Below are positions 9,426-18,898 of a DNA stretch of 64,000 nucleotides, in pieces. The position numbers and the translations under genes are program-made. A model generated the notes under the pieces. The model did no database searches, was not told the origin of the DNA, and saw only the letters and a program-made list of their open reading frames with translations. The stretch comes from an uncultured Aquimarina sp. Its GTDB lineage: Bacteria; Bacteroidota; Bacteroidia; Flavobacteriales; Flavobacteriaceae. Location: contig CANMLS010000016.1 in the NCBI GenBank assembly GCA_947498785.1, positions 1-64,000 of the forward strand, given 5' to 3'. How positions within the stretch are numbered: position 1 is the stretch's first letter; each line of letters begins with the position of its first letter.

Positions 9426-9677
9426 TTAGGTTAATTTTATCACGTTATAAAAAGGTTTTAAAATTAAACACTGACTGTTTTATAAACGTCAAATTTCATT
9501 CCGAAGTCTTACTGAAATAGTTAAAATATTGCTAATAATTCTCGTTTTTTTTATGTCATCGTGCCATTGTGAAGTTCAAAAATTACTACGTTCATTATAA
9601 AGTTAAAAATCAATAAAAACTATTATATTAAAATGAATGAAATGATAAGAGATAGATGTGTAGTAATGGTAAATATT

Positions 9678-10556
9678 CTATTTTACTTTTTTATTCCAAA
9701 AACCATGAACAATTTGACCAAGAAAGCTTTTAGAAAGTTGTTCTTCACCTTCGAACCCTAGTTCAATTGTACCACTATCCTCTGGGACATAATTTGTTTT
9801 AAAAATATAATCCCATAAACTTAGACTAAGACCAAAGTTTACTCCAAATCTACCTTCTGGTAATTCATATGAATGATGATACAAATGCATTACGGGGTTA
9901 TTGATAAGATATTTAAGAGGACCCCATGTAATTTTTATATTAGAATGATTGAAATGCCCGATAGTAATTGCTAAAAAATGTATGATATAGGCTTGTTCAG
10001 GTTCAAATCCACCTAAAATCATGACCGCAAATGTTTTTAACGGTTTGTAAAGGATATTTTCCATCCAATGGTAACGTAAATGTGCAGCAAATCCCATCTC
10101 TTTTGTGCTATGATGAACTTGATGATATCTCCATAAAAATGTGTATTTATGTAATAAAATATGAGTGAACCATTGTACAAAATCTAATATTATAAAGAAA
10201 ATAAATAATTGGATCCATGATGGCCAATTTGATATTTCTATAATCGTCAAACTTTGAGAGGTAATATGAATATTAGTGAACAGAACTTCAAGTAGTTTAT
10301 AAAAACCACTTATGGCTATTGAAAAAATAAAGAAATTGAAAAACATATAAAAACCATCAATCCAAAAGTCTTTTCTGAATGTTGATTGATTTTTTCTCCA
10401 GGGAAATAGTATTTCTAATGTCCAGATTAGAAGTGATATGATAATAACCCCCCAGAAATAATTTGTATACCAAGGAACCTCAAAAAGTATTGAATTCCAA
10501 GTCCACTGTATTGTTCCTAAAAATGCATCAATAAATACATTTACATACTTATCCAT
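9678..10556 (-). CDS. Sterol desaturase / fatty acid hydroxylase family membrane protein
   Basis: A 292-residue polytopic membrane protein with the histidine clusters of the di-iron fatty acid hydroxylase superfamily: HILLH near residue 132, HQVHH near 145, a central GHFNHSN, and HLYHH near 225. Members hydroxylate or desaturate lipids, sterols or carotenoids at a membrane di-iron site; the substrate cannot be told from sequence. The minus-strand ATG at 10556 is well placed. Monocistronic, with a divergent MtfA-like gene beyond a 330-base gap. Confidence 0.85.
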   Translation of the reverse strand: MDKYVNVFIDAFLGTIQWTWNSILFEVPWYTNYFWGVIIISLLIWTLEILFPWRKNQSTFRKDFWIDGFYMFFNFFIFSIAISGFYKLLEVLFTNIHITSQSLTIIEISNWPSWIQLFIFFIILDFVQWFTHILLHKYTFLWRYHQVHHSTKEMGFAAHLRYHWMENILYKPLKTFAVMILGGFEPEQAYIIHFLAITIGHFNHSNIKITWGPLKYLINNPVMHLYHHSYELPEGRFGVNFGLSLSLWDYIFKTNYVPEDSGTIELGFEGEEQLSKSFLGQIVHGFWNKKVK

Positions 10557-10884
10557 AAAAACCTTTTTGCTTTACAAAGATACTAATATCCTATTTTGAA
10601 GCTTGTGACAAATGTTACCGTTTTGTATAGGTTAATTATGATTTTTTTAAACAATTTAAAATATTAGAGTAACCTAAATCATATTTTTAGATAGAAAAAG
10701 CTCGAACCTCCTCAATGTGATAGCTTCTAAAAGCACTGACTGATCTGATGCAAAGATTAAAAGATTAAAAGATAATGAATTAACAGTAAGTTTATTAGTA
10801 AGAATTAATGTTAAATTGTTATTTTAATACCATTTTCGTTTCTAAAACGTTATTTTTAGAAGACTTAACCTAGATCGCCCTTTT
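10557..10884. other. Divergent intergenic region
   Basis: A 328-base gap between divergent genes, expected to contain both promoters. The only structure noted is a short tandem array of three 8-bp units (AAAGATTA, AAAGATTA, AAAGATAA) at 10752-10775. No gene seen. Confidence 0.4.
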
Positions 10885-11751
10885 TTGAGCTTATATATAA
10901 CGATTTTATTATCATTTGAAGAAGTACCTACTAATTCTATACTCCAAAACGTAATTGGTGTATTCTTAACAGCTACAATTGTTTCCATTTGTATTTATTA
11001 TGTATTTCGATATTTGGAGTCAATTTATGTGAAATATAATAAGAAACCTTATTTTATTCATTTTTATCCTACCCTTAAAAAGTTACCTAATAATCTTCAA
11101 GCATTTCTTGATGAGAATAATTTTTATATTTCTTTAAGTAAAAAACGAAAACGTTATTTTGCTCATAGAGTATTTAGGTTTCTAGAAAAGACACATTTTG
11201 TGGGAAGAGAAGGATTGGTGGTTGATGATTTCATGCGTATGCAGATAGCTATAATGGTTATACAACTTACTTTTGGTATGCGGCATTATTTATTAGAATA
11301 TCTAAACACTATTGTATTATACCCAACATCGTTTTATTCAATTCTAAACAAAACCGAAAATATTGGCGAATTTAATCCTAGATCTAAAGCATTGGCCCTA
11401 TCATGGAAAGATTTTCAAAAAGGGAATATGCATCAGGATAAAGGAAAAAGTCTAGGGATTCACGAAATTACCCATGTGATACATTATAATTCTATTAAAA
11501 ACAATAATATTAGTTGTGAAATTTTTTATGATACTTTTTTAGAATTAGAACAATATTTGGGTAATGAAGAAATAAGAAAAAATATCGTAGATACCCAAAT
11601 ATTAAGGGATTATGCATATACCGATAAATTTGAATTTATAGCTGTTCTGGTAGAGGTTTTTATGGAATCTCCTATAGAATTGAAAGAAAAATTCCCTAAG
11701 ATTTATTACTATGTAGTACAAATGCTAAATTTTAAGTATTTTGAGAAATAG
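10885..11751 (+). CDS. MtfA-like zinc peptidase
   Basis: The 288-residue frame has an N-terminal transmembrane helix followed by a domain like MtfA (DUF980). The zinc motif is HEITH (HExxH) in GIHEITHVIH. Upstream is LALSWKDFQKG, a usual MtfA landmark, and the third-ligand region is DKFEFIAVLVEVFMESP. E. coli MtfA is a cytosolic peptidase linked to Mlc and glucose PTS control; this membrane-anchored form need not share that role. No ATG lies near the N-terminus. The TTG at 10885 is used, after an in-frame stop at 10843, so the exact start is uncertain. Confidence 0.7.
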   Translation: MSLYITILLSFEEVPTNSILQNVIGVFLTATIVSICIYYVFRYLESIYVKYNKKPYFIHFYPTLKKLPNNLQAFLDENNFYISLSKKRKRYFAHRVFRFLEKTHFVGREGLVVDDFMRMQIAIMVIQLTFGMRHYLLEYLNTIVLYPTSFYSILNKTENIGEFNPRSKALALSWKDFQKGNMHQDKGKSLGIHEITHVIHYNSIKNNNISCEIFYDTFLELEQYLGNEEIRKNIVDTQILRDYAYTDKFEFIAVLVEVFMESPIELKEKFPKIYYYVVQMLNFKYFEK

Positions 11752-11822
11752 TTAGGTGGATGATTCTTGAGAAACGAGTATATTTATCCAATTAAAACTG
11801 TTAACAATATATAGTAATACCT

Positions 11823-12524
11823 ATGGAAGAATTTAAACAAATACTCCCCGTTAGTGCACTTAGTGATGATAAAAGGGTTGCATTTTATAAAAAAACGTAT
11901 ACTCATCTAGCTATGGCAGTTCTACTTTTTATTATTGTAGAATGGGTGTTTTTTCAAATAGAACCTATTGTAAATTTTGCATTTTCACTAACGCAAGGCT
12001 GGAGATGGTTTATTGTGCTTGGTGGTTTTATGTTAATAACGAATTATGCAGAAAAAATGGCACATAAGAACCATAATATTAATCAACAGTATTTAGGTTT
12101 ATTATTGTATGTAGTTGCAGAGGCATTTATTTTTATCCCGCTTATTGGTATTGCAATGATGATTTCAGAAAGTGGAGGGGCTAATATTCTTAATCAGGCA
12201 GCAATTTTAACACTATCCTTATTTACAGGACTTTCTGCTGTAGTTTTAGTTACCAAAAAAGACTTCTCGTTCTTAAAATCGATGCTAACTATAGGTTTTT
12301 TTATCGCTTTAGGGTTAATTGTCGCCGGATTGATATTTGGATTTAACCTCGGGCTTTGGTTTAGTGTTGGGATGGTTATACTGGCATCTGGGTCTATTCT
12401 TTATCAGACCTCAAATATGGTACATAAATATTCTGAAGACCAATATGTAGGAGCTTCACTAGGGTTATTTGCTTCACTAATGTTGTTATTCTGGTATATT
12501 TTAAGTATTCTATCAAGAGAATAA
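11823..12524 (+). CDS. Bax inhibitor-1 / YccA family membrane protein
   Basis: A 233-residue protein with seven hydrophobic segments after a short soluble N-terminus. The layout and the segments LTLSLFTGLSAVVLVTKKDF and SILYQTSNMVHKY fit the BI-1/YccA/YbhL family of putative calcium-leak channels. It follows the MtfA-like gene by about 70 bases on the same strand and may be co-transcribed. A bidirectional terminator hairpin follows. Confidence 0.85.
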   Translation: MEEFKQILPVSALSDDKRVAFYKKTYTHLAMAVLLFIIVEWVFFQIEPIVNFAFSLTQGWRWFIVLGGFMLITNYAEKMAHKNHNINQQYLGLLLYVVAEAFIFIPLIGIAMMISESGGANILNQAAILTLSLFTGLSAVVLVTKKDFSFLKSMLTIGFFIALGLIVAGLIFGFNLGLWFSVGMVILASGSILYQTSNMVHKYSEDQYVGASLGLFASLMLLFWYILSILSRE

Positions 12525-12537
12525 ACATAAAAAATAA

Positions 12538-12567
12538 AGAGGGTATTTGATTTTTCAAACACCCTCT
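12538..12567. terminator. Bidirectional terminator
   Basis: The hairpin AGAGGGTATTTGA-tttt-TCAAACACCCTCT (13-bp stem, one A/C mismatch) lies between the ends of two convergent genes, the BI-1 gene and the secreted lyase, with A/T-rich flanks on both sides. Confidence 0.8.
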
Positions 12568-12595
12568 ACTTAAAAAGTTATTTAATCCTGAGTTA

Positions 12596-14458
12596 TTAGT
12601 TCTTCATTAGTCTTATCGTTCTAGATGTATTTTTACCAGTCAATTTGATAAAATACAATCCTTTCCTTATATGTAAATCTTCTAATACTAACTTTTTGTC
12701 ACTATTATTAATGGTTTTTGAAACATAAGATTTCCCGTTCAAACCATATAACTCCAGCGTATCAAAATCATGGTTATCTTTTAATGTAAGTGTTACACTG
12801 GAAGTAAAAGGGTTAGGGTAAACTTCAATCTCTTTTGTGTCAGGTATTGCTGTCCTCCTTCCTGATACATAGGTAATCTGTAATTGTGGGGCTGTTGCTG
12901 AATTTTCTTTTGAGGCAAAAGCAATATCGTTTCCTCTGGTTTGGGTTATAATCAAACTTATTTTACCATCATTGGTTAATGCATTGGTCTCCAGATTCCA
13001 TGTGTATGTAGTTCCTATTGAATAATTAGAATTCAAACTACCAATAACAGCCGTAGATGTTGGTTTATTACTATTTGATATGTTATTCTCTGTCCAGTTA
13101 TTAGTATTGCCTAATCCTATATTAACTATACCATTTCCTCTATCTCCTATGCATTTTAATTTTAGTTTTGCACTTATAATGCTTCCAGATATAGTACTCA
13201 AATCATATTTAAGATAACCTAATCGATTATCTTTTTCAACTCTTATTAACGTATTATTATTTCTTGTTGATCCTTGTAAATATGCATCTTGTATTGGTGA
13301 TAAAGTAACGGTGACCTCCTCATCTGGATCTGTAACATTTACAGTACTTGTATCTGTTTTACTACCATCTATAGTAGTTACAGTAATGATAGCTGTTCCT
13401 CTTGCTATTGCAGAGACAATACCTGAATCACTAACGGTAGCTACAGAGGTGTTACTAGAACTCCAAGTAACCGATTTGTTTGTTGCATTATTGGGGGATA
13501 CTGATGCATTTAGGTTTGTTGTGTTTTCTACATTTAGGTTTATAGATTCTGGTGATAATGATACCCCAGTAACAGCTACTTGCGACGGTTCTCCGTCTCC
13601 ATCAGGACCGTATAACTTAAAATTATCAATCCTTAGATGGCCTGTTTCTCGAATAGTGTTTGATCCGCCGTTATAATAATTAAACCAATAAGCAAATACT
13701 TTTAACTCATCAGTTCTTCTAAAGTTTATATTGGTATATTGATTAGCCAGTTGACCATTTACCCAAACACGCAATATACCATTGTTCTGACCTGGTGTAT
13801 TTAGTTTTATATATTGTTTTACATCATACCATTCATTAAACTGCATATCTCCTTTATTACCCCAATTTAAACCAGAACCCCAGGTTTTTGTACTGGCATG
13901 TGGTTGAGACCTAGGGTTAGATACATCATACGGAAAAGGATTACAATTTCTATAGTTGTTACTACCAGGACAATTAGGGGCATCATAATTTGTATAAGTA
14001 TGATATACATACCATCTGTTTGTTGTATATGGCTGATTATCACAATTTATAGTCCCTCTTGCGGACCATCCAGCTTTTCCATAACCGGGTCTGTTTCCCC
14101 ATCCGGCTCTATCATAGGTCCCTGAAAAACCAGGTGCTTTCCCTCCATATTCCCTCATGTCACTATCATATTTTACGCTATACTCAGCATATACTTCTTC
14201 TGGCTCAAAACCAAGTTTTTCTTTAAACAAGTATTTTATAGAACCTCCGTGGTGCGTGTTTTTCACGACGGAAACTTCTACACATCCATTTCCATCAACC
14301 CCTCCATTAGGGATATGCCTGAAATTTTGTTCTGCGCTCATATCGTAGTTGTTTTTCCAATTAGAAGAACTAAAACTATCCTTCCAGTATAGTTGAGCTT
14401 GAATGGTGATTGGAAAAAAAATTAATAAAACATAACTTAAGTTTAACGATTTTTTCAT
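12596..14458 (-). CDS. Secreted PL14-like polysaccharide lyase with Ig-like, CBM96-like and T9SS domains
   Basis: The protein has 620 residues. Residues 1-21 are a signal peptide ending in IQAQ. Residues ~22-285 resemble polysaccharide lyase family 14-type catalytic domains (GKAPGFSGTY, WSARG, NEWYDVKQYIKLNTPG, RVWVNGQL). Residues ~292-378 are a bacterial Ig-like Big_2 domain (VTWSSSNTSVATV). Residues ~382-530 resemble a DNRLRE/CBM96 domain, a family linked to alginate binding. The last ~80 residues are a type A T9SS sorting domain (EVYPNPFTSSV). It is probably exported by the Por system to attack alginate or a related polymer; substrate is inference. The gene is monocistronic with no SusC/D pair nearby. 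Confidence 0.75.
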   Translation of the reverse strand: MKKSLNLSYVLLIFFPITIQAQLYWKDSFSSSNWKNNYDMSAEQNFRHIPNGGVDGNGCVEVSVVKNTHHGGSIKYLFKEKLGFEPEEVYAEYSVKYDSDMREYGGKAPGFSGTYDRAGWGNRPGYGKAGWSARGTINCDNQPYTTNRWYVYHTYTNYDAPNCPGSNNYRNCNPFPYDVSNPRSQPHASTKTWGSGLNWGNKGDMQFNEWYDVKQYIKLNTPGQNNGILRVWVNGQLANQYTNINFRRTDELKVFAYWFNYYNGGSNTIRETGHLRIDNFKLYGPDGDGEPSQVAVTGVSLSPESINLNVENTTNLNASVSPNNATNKSVTWSSSNTSVATVSDSGIVSAIARGTAIITVTTIDGSKTDTSTVNVTDPDEEVTVTLSPIQDAYLQGSTRNNNTLIRVEKDNRLGYLKYDLSTISGSIISAKLKLKCIGDRGNGIVNIGLGNTNNWTENNISNSNKPTSTAVIGSLNSNYSIGTTYTWNLETNALTNDGKISLIITQTRGNDIAFASKENSATAPQLQITYVSGRRTAIPDTKEIEVYPNPFTSSVTLTLKDNHDFDTLELYGLNGKSYVSKTINNSDKKLVLEDLHIRKGLYFIKLTGKNTSRTIRLMKN

Positions 14459-14807
14459 TTTTTTAATAGGTTTTAAGGTTTAGTAGGCATCAACGTTTAT
14501 TTTATTCTTTTATTGTGTTAAAAAGGTAATTAAACTAGAATTATACTATTATAATTTGTTGAAACCTAAAACGGACTCTAAATTCAGTTTTAAAATAGTT
14601 ATACAACTATATGTAAGTTACTTAAAATTAAGGTGTTATAAAAATATACAACCGTATGATGAGTCAGTTTTGGTAAACTCAAGGCGTAAAATTTCAGAAT
14701 AGCCATAATATGGCTTCATTTTAGAAAGCAAAAACTGTAGAAAAAAAGAATTCGTAGTATGATTTTGTGATTGAATTGATATTAGATAGTCTTTATAAAT
14801 TATAAAC
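14459..14807. other. Intergenic region upstream of the lyase gene
   Basis: About 350 bases without a gene, expected to hold the lyase promoter. A short motif, GCGTAAAATTTCAGAATA (14684-14701), recurs with two changes at 50474-50491. An 8-bp inverted pair GATAGTCT/AGACTATC (14785-14817) overlaps the stop of the next gene and may end its transcript, although it lacks a T-run. Confidence 0.4.
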
Positions 14808-15782
14808 TCAGACTATCGTCTCTTTTTTTATAATTGATTTAAATATTGTTTTTGCATGTATTCTAGAGTTCTCTATAAACCATACATGAGTATCCATACC
14901 ACCACATATAACTCCTGCCAAGTATAAATTTTTAATATTCGTTTCCATAGTTTTTTCATTATACTGAGGATATAATTTTTGATCATCAGAAAGTTTAATT
15001 CCAATTTTTTTAAGAAAATCAAAATTAGGTTTATATCCTGTTAATGCGAGTACATAATCATTTTCAAGACTAAATTTACCTTCTAAGGTTTCTATATTGA
15101 TTTTATGAGGTAGTATTTCTTTAACCGTAACATTATAATATACTTTTATACTGCCTTCTATAATGCGATTTTCTATATCTGGTCTTACCCAGTATTTTAC
15201 CCGCCTCCCAATTTCTGGGCCTCGAACTAACATGGTAACTTCAGCGCCTTTTCTATAACATTCTAAAGCAGCATCTACTGCAGAATTACTAGCTCCAATA
15301 ACAGCTAATCTTTGTTTAGCAAAAAAATGAGGGTCTTTATAATAGTGAGACACTTTTGATAAATTTTCTCCAGGTACATCTATTGTGTTTGGAAGGTCAT
15401 AAAACCCAGTAGCAATAATTATATGAAGCGCAGTATAGTCTCCTTTATCTGTCTTGATATGAAATATGTTTCCTTTTTTGGATACAGAACTTACTTTTTC
15501 GAATAAATTAATGTTTAGGTCATTAGAAGTCACAATCCTGCGATAGTATTCCAGAGCTTCATTTCGTTTTGGTTTTGCCTCATTACTAATAAAAGGAATA
15601 TTATCGATTTCAAGTTTTTCTGATGAGGAAAAAAATTGCATGTTGATTGGATAATTATATAATGAATTGGTGATTGTACCTTTTTCGATAATACAATAAT
15701 CAAGTCCTCTATTCTTGGCCTCAAGACCACAGGCAATGCCAATGGGGCCACCACCAACAATTATTACATCTATATGTTTCAT
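14808..15782 (-). CDS. YpdA-like FAD-dependent NAD(P)H oxidoreductase
   Basis: A 324-residue two-dinucleotide-fold flavoprotein. The FAD-binding GGGPIGIACGLEAKNRG is at residues ~10-27 and the NAD(P)-binding GASNSAVDAAL near residue 178. The family of putative bacillithiol-disulfide reductases (YpdA) has this length, lacks a CxxC active site and carries a C-terminal segment like LYLAGVICGGMDTHVWFIEN, which is seen here. It probably reduces a low-molecular-weight thiol disulfide in the cytosol. Monocistronic, downstream of the secreted CRTAC1-like gene and separated from it by a hairpin. Confidence 0.8.
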   Translation of the reverse strand: MKHIDVIIVGGGPIGIACGLEAKNRGLDYCIIEKGTITNSLYNYPINMQFFSSSEKLEIDNIPFISNEAKPKRNEALEYYRRIVTSNDLNINLFEKVSSVSKKGNIFHIKTDKGDYTALHIIIATGFYDLPNTIDVPGENLSKVSHYYKDPHFFAKQRLAVIGASNSAVDAALECYRKGAEVTMLVRGPEIGRRVKYWVRPDIENRIIEGSIKVYYNVTVKEILPHKINIETLEGKFSLENDYVLALTGYKPNFDFLKKIGIKLSDDQKLYPQYNEKTMETNIKNLYLAGVICGGMDTHVWFIENSRIHAKTIFKSIIKKETIV

Positions 15783-15847
15783 TAAAATGAAGGTTGAAAA
15801 GATTTATTACTCTTGTAAAACTAATGAATTTTGCACGTTCTAAAACT

Positions 15848-15885
15848 AAAAAAGGCAAGCTTCTATGATGAAACTTACCTTTTTA
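15848..15885 (-). terminator. Terminator of the CRTAC1-like gene
   Basis: An imperfect hairpin, AAAAAGGCAAGCTTC...GAAACTTACCTTTTT, lies just downstream of the minus-strand stop at 15905 and ends in a T-run in that direction. Confidence 0.6.
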
Positions 15886-15904
15886 TAATTTAGTAACTAA
15901 CTAC

Positions 15905-17674
15905 TTATTTAATTACTATTTTTTTTACGATATTTTTTTTGGCTACATTTATATTTAAAAAATAGTTTCCACTGGATAGAGAAGCCGTATTTAAAATAAT
16001 ATCTTCCTGGTTTCTAAAATCATTTACTGAGATAACCATACCATCCCTATCTATAACCTTGATTACTGTAGGAGTGTTGCTTTCTATATTGTTAATTTTT
16101 ATTTTAATTCTTTTTTTAGAAGGGTTGGGAAATACTATTACACTAATTTTTTTTGCATTTGTTTCTTTAATAGAAGGGCTAATTGGTTTTTTTTTACCTT
16201 CTTCAATAGTAAAGAATTTGTTCACTTTTAAATTTTTAAAAGTATCCACATTTCCTGAAGGCCAATAAATAGTTAGTTTATCAATTTTGGAAGCTTTGCC
16301 TAACCCAAAATGAGCTCGCAAGCTATTATGTCCCATAAAAGTATTAGATGCCGAAATTTCTCTTCTCTGAGTTACGATCTTATCTTTAATTCTTGTAGTC
16401 AGTTCTAATCTTGCACCTAATCCTGCTTTGTTTGAAGGATTACCTATAAGTTTAATATTCGTAAAATGATTTTTAATAGTTAAATCATTTCTAAAAAGTC
16501 CTTTTATACCTTGACCAACAACAAAAAAATCCAAATCCCCATCATTATCATAATCTCCTACCGTGGTTCCTGTTGAGTTTCCAGAGGTTATAATATTAAT
16601 AAGATCAGAATTACTCTCGATAAATGTTCCATCACCATTGTTTATAAAGTATCCACTGCCATTTTCACTTGAGGCAGTAACAATCACATCCAGGTCACTA
16701 TCATTATCAAAGTCGCCCCAGGTATTAGATAAGTTTTGATGGTTAGAAGCTGTAAATGGAGTCTCAATACTTATATAATTACCTGAATCATTTCTATAAA
16801 ATTTGTTTTTTACACCCGAATAGTTGGTAAGACAAATATCGAGATCCCCATCATTATCAAAATCAATTGCATTATAGCACTGACCATCCTGTGGATCTTC
16901 GGCAAATGCAAGTATTGTATTGGTTGTTTTTTCGAATCCTTCGTTACCAGTTTCTATTTGTAAATTTTTATACAAAAAATCAGGTTTAGTACCAGTAGGT
17001 CCAGCAGCTGGGCCACTGGCAATGAATAAATCGGTATCTCCATCTTGATCATAATCGATCCAATTTGATACTGTATACGCTGCTTTTTCTGTTAAAAATT
17101 CATACGATTCAGTTACTTCTGTAAAGGTGCCATCACTATTTCCTCGATATAAACGATTAGGGAAATGATTTTCTCCCAAAAACAAATCTGCAAAAGTGAG
17201 AATGAAATCGACATAACTGTCATTGTTGTAATCGCACCATTGTACACTCCATGTTGCAGAATTAATAGTGTTAAGAATAGAATTTACTTCAGAAAATTGA
17301 CCTTTTCCATCATTAGCATAAATTCTAGTTTGTAGCGTAGATGGAGTTGTAAATCTTGAATAAATAAGGTCTAGATCTCCATCATTTTCATAATCTGCCC
17401 AACTAGCACTGTTCAATGATGTAGCATCAGGAATACCTGCACTGCTTTCTGCAATTTCGAATTTTCCGTTTCCTAGATTTTTATAAATGCTTCCTGCATA
17501 GAATAAATCGAGATTGCCATCATTATTAATATCTGTCCATGAAGTTCCAAAGTAAGTGCCTTTAATAGTTGGTTCAGAAACTATAGGATTAATACTATCT
17601 TTTACTAGTGTGAATTTTTGTGCAGTAACAATTCCTGTTAGACTACAAAAAATAAAAAAAAATAAAGTTCTCAT
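15905..17674 (-). CDS. Secreted FG-GAP/VCBS repeat protein (CRTAC1-like) with ASPIC/UnbV and T9SS domains
   Basis: A 589-residue protein with a signal peptide ending in VTAQ. Seven calcium-loop repeats of the form DxDxDGxxD are visible between residues ~45 and 395 (for example DINNDGNLDLF, DYDQDGDTDLF, DYDNDGDLDFF), forming a predicted beta-propeller. An ASPIC/UnbV domain follows (~405-480: GARLELTT, HFGLGKASKIDKLTIYWPSG). The C-terminus is a T9SS sorting domain (VIVFPNPSKKRIKI). Such proteins are surface-attached or secreted; the ligand is unknown. The export route matches the PorT encoded at 56299. Confidence 0.85.
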   Translation of the reverse strand: MRTLFFFIFCSLTGIVTAQKFTLVKDSINPIVSEPTIKGTYFGTSWTDINNDGNLDLFYAGSIYKNLGNGKFEIAESSAGIPDATSLNSASWADYENDGDLDLIYSRFTTPSTLQTRIYANDGKGQFSEVNSILNTINSATWSVQWCDYNNDSYVDFILTFADLFLGENHFPNRLYRGNSDGTFTEVTESYEFLTEKAAYTVSNWIDYDQDGDTDLFIASGPAAGPTGTKPDFLYKNLQIETGNEGFEKTTNTILAFAEDPQDGQCYNAIDFDNDGDLDICLTNYSGVKNKFYRNDSGNYISIETPFTASNHQNLSNTWGDFDNDSDLDVIVTASSENGSGYFINNGDGTFIESNSDLINIITSGNSTGTTVGDYDNDGDLDFFVVGQGIKGLFRNDLTIKNHFTNIKLIGNPSNKAGLGARLELTTRIKDKIVTQRREISASNTFMGHNSLRAHFGLGKASKIDKLTIYWPSGNVDTFKNLKVNKFFTIEEGKKKPISPSIKETNAKKISVIVFPNPSKKRIKIKINNIESNTPTVIKVIDRDGMVISVNDFRNQEDIILNTASLSSGNYFLNINVAKKNIVKKIVIK

Positions 17675-17758
17675 AAGCTCGAAGATTTTAAGAGTTATAA
17701 GAATAAAGTTCAGTAAAGAGGTATTGAAACTGGTTAAGAATTATAATTTCTTACCTTT

Positions 17759-18889
17759 TTAGTCATTTTGAACTTCAAATTTTTTTCTTTTATATTCTGA
17801 AGGAGTGCAATTAAATTTATTTTTAAAAGCAGTGTTAAACGTAGCTTTATTGTTAAATCCAACATCATAATAAATAGTTTTTATACTCACTTCAGAATTT
17901 TCAAGAAGTAATTTTTTGGCTTCTTCTAATCGATATTCATTGATAAACTGATTGAAGTTTTTTCTAGATTTTTCATTAATAAGTTTCGAAAGAACATGAC
18001 TAGAAAAACCGATTTCATCAGCTAATTGAACTAGTCGTAAATCATTATTTAGATACGGCTTATTTGTTTTAATATAGGATAATAAATGAGTGTAGAATTC
18101 ATCTTTTGTAGTTTCAGTAAGTTTAGAATGTTGTTCTTCTGTTAGGAATAATTTTGATAATAATTCTCCATTAAAGATTGATGGTTCTTTGTATACCATA
18201 TAACCAATACCATAAACGGCAATGGTCATAGAAAAAGAAATTGCATAATCCCAATGAATATTAAAGAATGAAAATTTTACTAAAACATAGTAACTAACAT
18301 AAGCTATAATAAAGATCAGAAATAAATGAATAAGAAAAGTAGCCCATTTTTTTCTAATGATTTCATATTGATGTTTTTGCTCATTTTTTTGGAAGGTAAT
18401 AAAATCTTTTATGATGATGAGGTAAATTAATAATGACAATGCCGCTAACCACGGAGATCGAATTGATTTAAAAATATAAAGAGAAAAACTGTCTTTGTAA
18501 TTTTCAAAATTTTGGAAACCACTTGAAACAATAAGAAAATATGCATTAATGATAAAAGATAAAACTGTCGGGACAAAATGATACCATTTTACCTTGAATA
18601 AGTTTTGATAAAATTTTGTGATATACATATATAATAATGGACCAAAAGTAAGATACCAACTAGAATCAAAGAAATAAAAATAGGGATATATAGAAGAATA
18701 ATTCGTCCAGAAAAAAACATATTGTAATAGAATAAATGAAAACCCCATAATTAATAAAATTATAGGGAGATTATTAATTCTGGCATTTTTGTGAATACTG
18801 AGAACAATACTTAAAAAGAATCCCATAGCACTTACGATTAGGAAAATTGAAGTCCATGTATCAAAAGATGGAATTGGATTCTGCTCCAT
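17759..18889 (-). CDS. Membrane-bound AraC-family transcriptional regulator
   Basis: 376 residues, with seven to eight hydrophobic segments in the first ~240 and an AraC helix-turn-helix domain in the last ~105 (EIGFSSHVLSKLINEKS, then DVGFNNKATFNTAFKNKFNC, then TPSEYKRKK). It starts nine bases after the rpe stop, in the same direction, so it may be read from the rpe transcript. The secreted CRTAC1-like gene lies downstream and could be a target, but no operator was identified. Confidence 0.85.
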   Translation of the reverse strand: MEQNPIPSFDTWTSIFLIVSAMGFFLSIVLSIHKNARINNLPIILLIMGFSFILLQYVFFWTNYSSIYPYFYFFDSSWYLTFGPLLYMYITKFYQNLFKVKWYHFVPTVLSFIINAYFLIVSSGFQNFENYKDSFSLYIFKSIRSPWLAALSLLIYLIIIKDFITFQKNEQKHQYEIIRKKWATFLIHLFLIFIIAYVSYYVLVKFSFFNIHWDYAISFSMTIAVYGIGYMVYKEPSIFNGELLSKLFLTEEQHSKLTETTKDEFYTHLLSYIKTNKPYLNNDLRLVQLADEIGFSSHVLSKLINEKSRKNFNQFINEYRLEEAKKLLLENSEVSIKTIYYDVGFNNKATFNTAFKNKFNCTPSEYKRKKFEVQND

Positions 18890-18898
18890 TGTTGTTAT

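Noticed and set aside
9985..10015. GGTTCAAATCC, resembling a tRNA T-loop
   Set aside because: It lies inside the sterol-desaturase-type coding sequence and no cloverleaf can be built around it.
10752..10775. Three 8-bp tandem units (AAAGATTA) as a regulatory array
   Set aside because: Short and AT-rich; expected by chance in DNA of this composition.
13311..13676. 121-residue plus-strand frame inside the lyase gene
   Set aside because: It is a shadow on the opposite strand of the Ig-like domain; the sense gene has clear domains.
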